Shown here one piece after another: positions 60,226-64,000 of a DNA stretch of 64,000 bases (its first letter is position 1; every line of letters begins with the position of its first letter). Below the pieces are notes generated by a model, which searched no databases, was not told the origin of the DNA, and saw only the letters and a list, made by a program, of their open reading frames with translations. The position numbers and the translations under genes are program-made. Source of the DNA: Zobellia uliginosa (GTDB lineage Bacteria; Bacteroidota; Bacteroidia; Flavobacteriales; Flavobacteriaceae); contig NZ_FTOB01000003.1 of assembly GCF_900156625.1 (NCBI RefSeq), positions 558,001 through 622,000 of the forward strand, given 5' to 3'.

Positions 60226-61533
60226 ATGAGCACACATCATCAAATTCTTATAATCGGTGGCGGTACCGCCGGAATTATGGTAGCCGCACAGCTAATAGAA
60301 CAAAAAAAGGCCAAGGATGTGGCCGTGATCGAACCGTCGGACACCCATTATTACCAGCCTGCTTGGACCTTGGTAGGGGCCGGTACCTATGACTATGACA
60401 AAACAGCCCGACCCATGGCCTCCGTTATGCCGAAAAAGGCCACTTGGATCAAGGACAGGGCAACGGGTTTCGACCCCGAAAACAGTACGGTACATACGGC
60501 GACCAAAGGTGATTTTACCTATGATTACTTGGTAGTGGCGCCGGGACTGGCCTATGATTTCAGCCTCGTCCCCGGTTTGGGCGATGCCATCGACAAAGGG
60601 GTGGTCTGTAGCAATTACACCAATCCGAAGCACACCTGGGAGGTTATTAAGAACTTTAAAGGGGGTACCGCCCTTTTTACACAGCCAACAACCCCCATTA
60701 AATGTGGCGGGGCACCCCAAAAGATCATGTACCTGGCAGAAAGCTATTTTCGCAAAAGCGGTGTACGCAAGAATACGGAAGTGGTATTTGCCACCTCCGG
60801 AACCGTAATCTTCGGGGTCAAGCAGGTTGCAGAAACCTTGATGAAGGTGGTGGATAGAAAGGATATCAACCTAAGGTTCCACCATAAGCTGGTCGCCGTG
60901 GATGGCGATAAGAAAATAGCCTGGTACGAAATGGGCAAGGATATTACCGCCGGTGGATGTGTTGTAATGTCCGGTGACGACGACAACGAGTTTTTGGATG
61001 AATCCTTCCAGTACAATTACAAGGATGTAAAGGTAACCCAAGACGGCGACCGCTACGGCATTCACTACGATATGCTGCATACGGCCCCTCCCTCGGTGGC
61101 ACCCCAATTCGTTAGGGAGTCCCCCTTGGTAAACGAAGCGGGCTGGGTCGACGTCGATTCCAAGACCATGCAACACAAGAAATACCCTAATATTTTCAGT
61201 TTGGGGGATGTATCTTCCCTGCCAACGGCCAAAACGGGTGCCGCCATTCGCAAACAGGCACCGATAGTCGTTGACAATATCGATACCTTGATCAAGACCA
61301 AGCACAAGGGCAATAAGTCTTACAATGGGTATTCTTCATGCCCCTTGGTGACCGACTACGGAAAAATGGTGTTGGCGGAATTTGATTACAAGAACAATTT
61401 TACGCCGGACCCAAAGTTGAAAAACCTGTTGATCAACGACAGTTCAAAGGAACACTGGAGGCTATGGATGCTCAAAAAATACGGCTTGCCCTATTTGTAC
61501 TGGAACAAGATGATGAAGGGCAGGGAGGTCTAA
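60226..61533 (+). CDS. Sulfide:quinone-oxidoreductase-like FAD enzyme
   Basis: The 435-residue flavoprotein of the disulfide-reductase fold has the FAD loop IIGGGTAGIMVAAQL at residue ~9, VVAPGLAYD near 104, and the second FAD motif IFSLGDVSSLPTAKTGAAI near 323. Three cysteines expected of sulfide:quinone oxidoreductases are present: Cys128 (VCSNYT), Cys160 (PIKCGG) and Cys372 (YSSCPLVT). It would oxidise sulfide to polysulfide and reduce quinone at the membrane. The C-terminus (residues ~380-435) is amphipathic, as is usual. It lies behind the twin-dyad promoter. Confidence 0.85.
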   Translation: MSTHHQILIIGGGTAGIMVAAQLIEQKKAKDVAVIEPSDTHYYQPAWTLVGAGTYDYDKTARPMASVMPKKATWIKDRATGFDPENSTVHTATKGDFTYDYLVVAPGLAYDFSLVPGLGDAIDKGVVCSNYTNPKHTWEVIKNFKGGTALFTQPTTPIKCGGAPQKIMYLAESYFRKSGVRKNTEVVFATSGTVIFGVKQVAETLMKVVDRKDINLRFHHKLVAVDGDKKIAWYEMGKDITAGGCVVMSGDDDNEFLDESFQYNYKDVKVTQDGDRYGIHYDMLHTAPPSVAPQFVRESPLVNEAGWVDVDSKTMQHKKYPNIFSLGDVSSLPTAKTGAAIRKQAPIVVDNIDTLIKTKHKGNKSYNGYSSCPLVTDYGKMVLAEFDYKNNFTPDPKLKNLLINDSSKEHWRLWMLKKYGLPYLYWNKMMKGREV

Positions 61534-61724
61534 TTCCAGCCTTCCCTAAAAATCAGAACTAAGTGTATGGATTGATTGGTTTAGGGAAGGCCATACCTTG
61601 ATGAGGTTTTAAATATGAAATCGGTTTTATACTCCCATTCTTTTTCTTTTGAATAAGGTGCCGAAGAAGTTTTTAAAAAGGAAAAAGTTAAGGAAGAAGG
61701 ATTTTATATTGCATTTATCAAGCT

Positions 61725-62285
61725 TTAATAATACAACCTAAAATCGAGCAATTTGCACACATTGTAATGCCTTTGGTGCAGCTCCTCTACCACATCGAAC
61801 ATATTGTCGTCTTCCTTAAAGAGGTTGAAGAAGGCCTTGTCTAGGTTGGCACTGCTTATTCCCTCATAGGCGTTGCCATAGCCGGAAATCGCTTTGGCGT
61901 TGGTAATATCCAAGAAGTATTGCGCTTCATCTTCGTCCAAATCCAGAATTTTGGCATTGGAAAAGTGCAAGATCTTTCCGCGCAAACGGCCTTCAAAGAG
62001 CTCCGCAATCTCCTGTAAACTGTAGTAGTAGCCATTGAGGCAGATGCTATTGGCCTCACCGGCCATGACCAGGTAGATAATTTCGTACTCCTTAAAATTA
62101 TGGTCGTCCAAGACCAGGGCATTTAGGCTATCTTCGAGCCCTTCAATGGTGTCGCATGTTTTGTAAATGCTGGCAACCCCATATTTCATGGCCAATTGCC
62201 CCAAGCTTTCCTGTGTTTCGGTAACCTTGTCCGTTTCTATCTCTTGAACCGCTTCCAAACAATAGATGAAATAATCGGAATCCAT
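61725..62285 (-). CDS. DUF6642-like soluble protein
   Basis: This 186-residue acidic protein (FIYCLEAVQEIETDKVTETQ, YEIIYLVMAGEANSICLNGY, LQEIAELFEGRLRGKILHFS) probably belongs to DUF6642, a family without known function. It may be a Rossmann-like fold. I start at the ATG at 62285. A TTG 39 bases upstream is in frame but adds only a basic tail. It diverges from LemA and stands alone. Confidence 0.5.
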   Translation of the reverse strand: MDSDYFIYCLEAVQEIETDKVTETQESLGQLAMKYGVASIYKTCDTIEGLEDSLNALVLDDHNFKEYEIIYLVMAGEANSICLNGYYYSLQEIAELFEGRLRGKILHFSNAKILDLDEDEAQYFLDITNAKAISGYGNAYEGISSANLDKAFFNLFKEDDNMFDVVEELHQRHYNVCKLLDFRLYY

Positions 62286-62565
62286 CGATTGTTTTTGGGG
62301 TAACTGTCGTCTTTTCTCTAGCAAGTTTGTTTAATTATGTAAAGTGTATGAGGCACAAAATTAAGGGAACTCTTTTATTCCCTTTAACGTTTTCAAATAA
62401 AATACATGTCAGTTATCGTTAAACCTTTAAAGCGATCCGTTGTACCTAAGATTCTGATACTCGGTAAAAACCTTCATCTAAAGCATAAGCTTAGTTTACA
62501 TTATCATTTTAATTCCTATAATAATAATCAGATTTTTCTGTTAAATTAGCATAAAAACTATCCTT

Positions 62566-63120
62566 ATGGTTATATCTATTGTGCTAATTGGTATTGTTTG
62601 TATCTTGATTTTCTATGTCATTTCGGTGTATAACGGATTGGTTCGGAAGAAAGTAGAAATGGAAGAAGGCTGGAGCAGTATCGATGTTTTTCTAAAAAAA
62701 CGATATGATTTGATTCCCGGTTTGATAGAAACCGTAAAGGGGTATGCCAGTCATGAAAAAGAAACCTTTGAAAACATAACCAAGGCCCGAAATCTAGCTC
62801 AAAGCGCTTCTTCGGTCGATGAGCAGGGTAAGGCGGAAAGTGTTTTAAAAAATTCTATGGTCAATCTTTTTGCCATCGCCGAGAATTACCCGGATTTAAA
62901 GGCCGATCGAAATTTCCGGGAACTACAAAACGAGCTGACCTCATTGGAAGACGATATTGAAATGGCCCGTAGGTATTACAATGCCACAGTAAAGGAAAAC
63001 AATATCGCCATAGATAGTTTTCCGTCAAATATCATTGCCAATATGTTCACTTTTAAAAAGGGTGAGTTTTTTGAAGTTGAAAACGCGGCAGAAAAAGAAC
63101 CGGTTAAATTCTCTTTCTAG
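62566..63120 (+). CDS. LemA family protein
   Basis: The 184-residue protein has one N-terminal membrane helix (residues ~1-22) and then the helical LemA domain: YNGLVRKKVEMEEGWSSIDV, KRYDLIPGLIETVKGYASHE, and ARRYYNATVKENNIAIDSFP. LemA proteins form helical bundles in the periplasm, often near membrane metalloproteases. None is seen in this window. The next gene begins almost at its stop codon. Confidence 0.92.
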   Translation: MVISIVLIGIVCILIFYVISVYNGLVRKKVEMEEGWSSIDVFLKKRYDLIPGLIETVKGYASHEKETFENITKARNLAQSASSVDEQGKAESVLKNSMVNLFAIAENYPDLKADRNFRELQNELTSLEDDIEMARRYYNATVKENNIAIDSFPSNIIANMFTFKKGEFFEVENAAEKEPVKFSF

Positions 63121-63122
63121 TT

Positions 63123-64000
63123 TTGGAGAAAAGAAATGTCTACGCTACCTATGATGTGTTTCCTAGCGCAAAAGGTGCTTCTACACATATCAGGGAGATG
63201 ATCTTGGTTTCGTCACAACAATGTGACCAATTACAATTGTACTGTTTACGGGGTAATAGCTCCTACCCTGCCGTACAGACGGAAGGCAATATTTTTATAA
63301 AGCGCTATTATAACGAAGAAAAGCTGAATTATCTAGAAAAGGCCTCCCTTTTTTCCCAGCAACTATTTATCGATATCCAAAAGCATAAGGAATCTATTCA
63401 AATAGGTCATTTTAGGGATGTTTGGAGCGGCATGGGATTGATCGCCGAACCGAGTATAAAAACCATCTTTGAGGTGAATGCCTTAACATCGGTAGAACTC
63501 CCCTATAGGTATCCTCATCTAACCCCTAGCTTTCTACGGAAATTAAAGGAGCTGGAGTTGCAATGTTTACAAAAATCGACCGTAATCATTACTCCTTCCG
63601 AGGTTACCAAAACCTATTTAGAGACCAATTATGCCGTCGATGCCGAGAAGATAAAAGTGATACCGAACGGGGCCCATATACCCGATTCCTTTGAAAGACC
63701 AATCGATGCCCCGGAACAATACCTAATTTATTTTGGGGCCATACAACCTTGGCAAGGTTTAGAGGTGTTGCTAAAGGCAATGACTTACTTAGAAGATTTT
63801 AAAGACCTAAAACTGGTCATTTGTTTGGCCGTAAAGGAAAAAGCCTTTAAACCCTATAGAAAACTATTAGAGAAATTAGGTTTGGAAAACCGTGTTATTC
63901 TAAAGTCTAGATTGCCTAAAAAAGAGTTGTACAACTACATCCATTATGCAGAAGCTTCCATTGCCCCGTTAAAGGCGTGTGACCGAAACATTACTCAGGG
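63123..64000 (+). CDS. GT4-type glycosyltransferase, cut by the window end
   Basis: An open frame runs from a TTG at 63123, two bases after the LemA stop, to the end of the window without a stop (at least 292 residues). The N-terminus (YATYDVFPSAKGASTHIREM) is the GT4 Rossmann start. Further marks are VIITPSEVTKTYLETNYAVD, IKVIPNGAHIP, YLIYFGAIQPWQGLEVLLKA and a start of the second domain. The TTG start is inferred because no in-frame ATG precedes the conserved strand. The C-terminal catalytic end lies outside the window. Confidence 0.82.
   Translation, partial: MEKRNVYATYDVFPSAKGASTHIREMILVSSQQCDQLQLYCLRGNSSYPAVQTEGNIFIKRYYNEEKLNYLEKASLFSQQLFIDIQKHKESIQIGHFRDVWSGMGLIAEPSIKTIFEVNALTSVELPYRYPHLTPSFLRKLKELELQCLQKSTVIITPSEVTKTYLETNYAVDAEKIKVIPNGAHIPDSFERPIDAPEQYLIYFGAIQPWQGLEVLLKAMTYLEDFKDLKLVICLAVKEKAFKPYRKLLEKLGLENRVILKSRLPKKELYNYIHYAEASIAPLKACDRNITQ

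Noticed and set aside
1-64000. rRNA, tRNA and known riboswitches
   Set aside because: No cloverleaf T-arm pattern, rRNA segment or riboswitch consensus was recognised by eye. A tRNAscan-SE and Infernal run would be decisive.

Overview
The window is a chromosomal segment from a member of the Bacteroidota, most likely a marine Flavobacteriaceae species of the Zobellia/Maribacter/Arenibacter type. The genus is an inference. The phylum call rests on repeated TAnnTTTG promoter -7 boxes upstream of genes, weak or absent Shine-Dalgarno sequences, many short lipoproteins with a cysteine after about 15-20 residues, a fused E1 alpha/beta dehydrogenase and a MutS2 without an Smr domain. No rRNA, tRNA, CRISPR array, transposase or integrase was seen.

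Layout. 0-3.3 kb: a lipoprotein hydrolase, an MDR oxidoreductase and a LuxR-type regulator. 3.4-6.1 kb: three unrelated immunity-like genes (Imm11/DUF1629, DUF4261, DUF695-RraB), two of them preceded by copies of the same ~95-bp spacer. 6.1-7.9 kb: an Lrp regulator divergent from a histidine-decarboxylase-type enzyme. 8-9.4 kb: a RibD/DHFR-fold protein, a lipoprotein and a small decayed copy of the DHFR-fold 3' end. 9.4-38.1 kb: mostly housekeeping genes, including GGT, ACP phosphodiesterase, GlmM, an LpxL-type acyltransferase, rhomboid, a TlpA-like protein, an FAD/Fe-S dehydrogenase, an LpxH-like phosphoesterase, AroC, a dicarboxylate symporter, MutS2, Ung, a nucleoside phosphorylase, a SUI1-like factor, a 2OG oxygenase and fused E1. 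38.3-39.5 kb: a lipoprotein and an OmpA-like protein.

39.6-45.8 kb is an eight-gene, tightly packed operon: flavoprotein, methyltransferase, type III polyketide synthase, SDR reductase, FabZ-like dehydratase, FabF-like ketosynthase, acyl carrier protein and a small membrane protein. The four fatty-acid-synthase-like parts could build a dedicated acyl starter. The type III PKS would extend and cyclise it, and the methyltransferase and flavoprotein would tailor the ring, giving a phenolic or pyrone lipid. The product is inferred.

45.8-48.6 kb holds TerC-like and YceI-like genes and two small proteins. 48.6-60.2 kb looks AT-richer and accessory. It has attC-like folded repeats beside a GNAT/DUF1778 toxin-antitoxin pair with twin operators, a berberine-bridge-type oxidoreductase, an MddA-like methyltransferase, a DUF4242/cyclase-like/AraC fusion, a large unknown secreted protein, a second PAS-LuxR paralogue, and a four-gene chain headed by an LCIB-family (theta) carbonic-anhydrase-like protein whose neighbour looks like a degenerate beta carbonic anhydrase. 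60.2-64 kb: a sulfide:quinone-oxidoreductase-like enzyme behind a twin-palindrome promoter, a DUF6642-like protein, LemA and a truncated glycosyltransferase.

The strongest candidates for undescribed biology are the type III PKS operon, the LCIB/beta-CA-like operon, the immunity-gene array with repeated spacers and the attC-like repeat next to the toxin-antitoxin pair.
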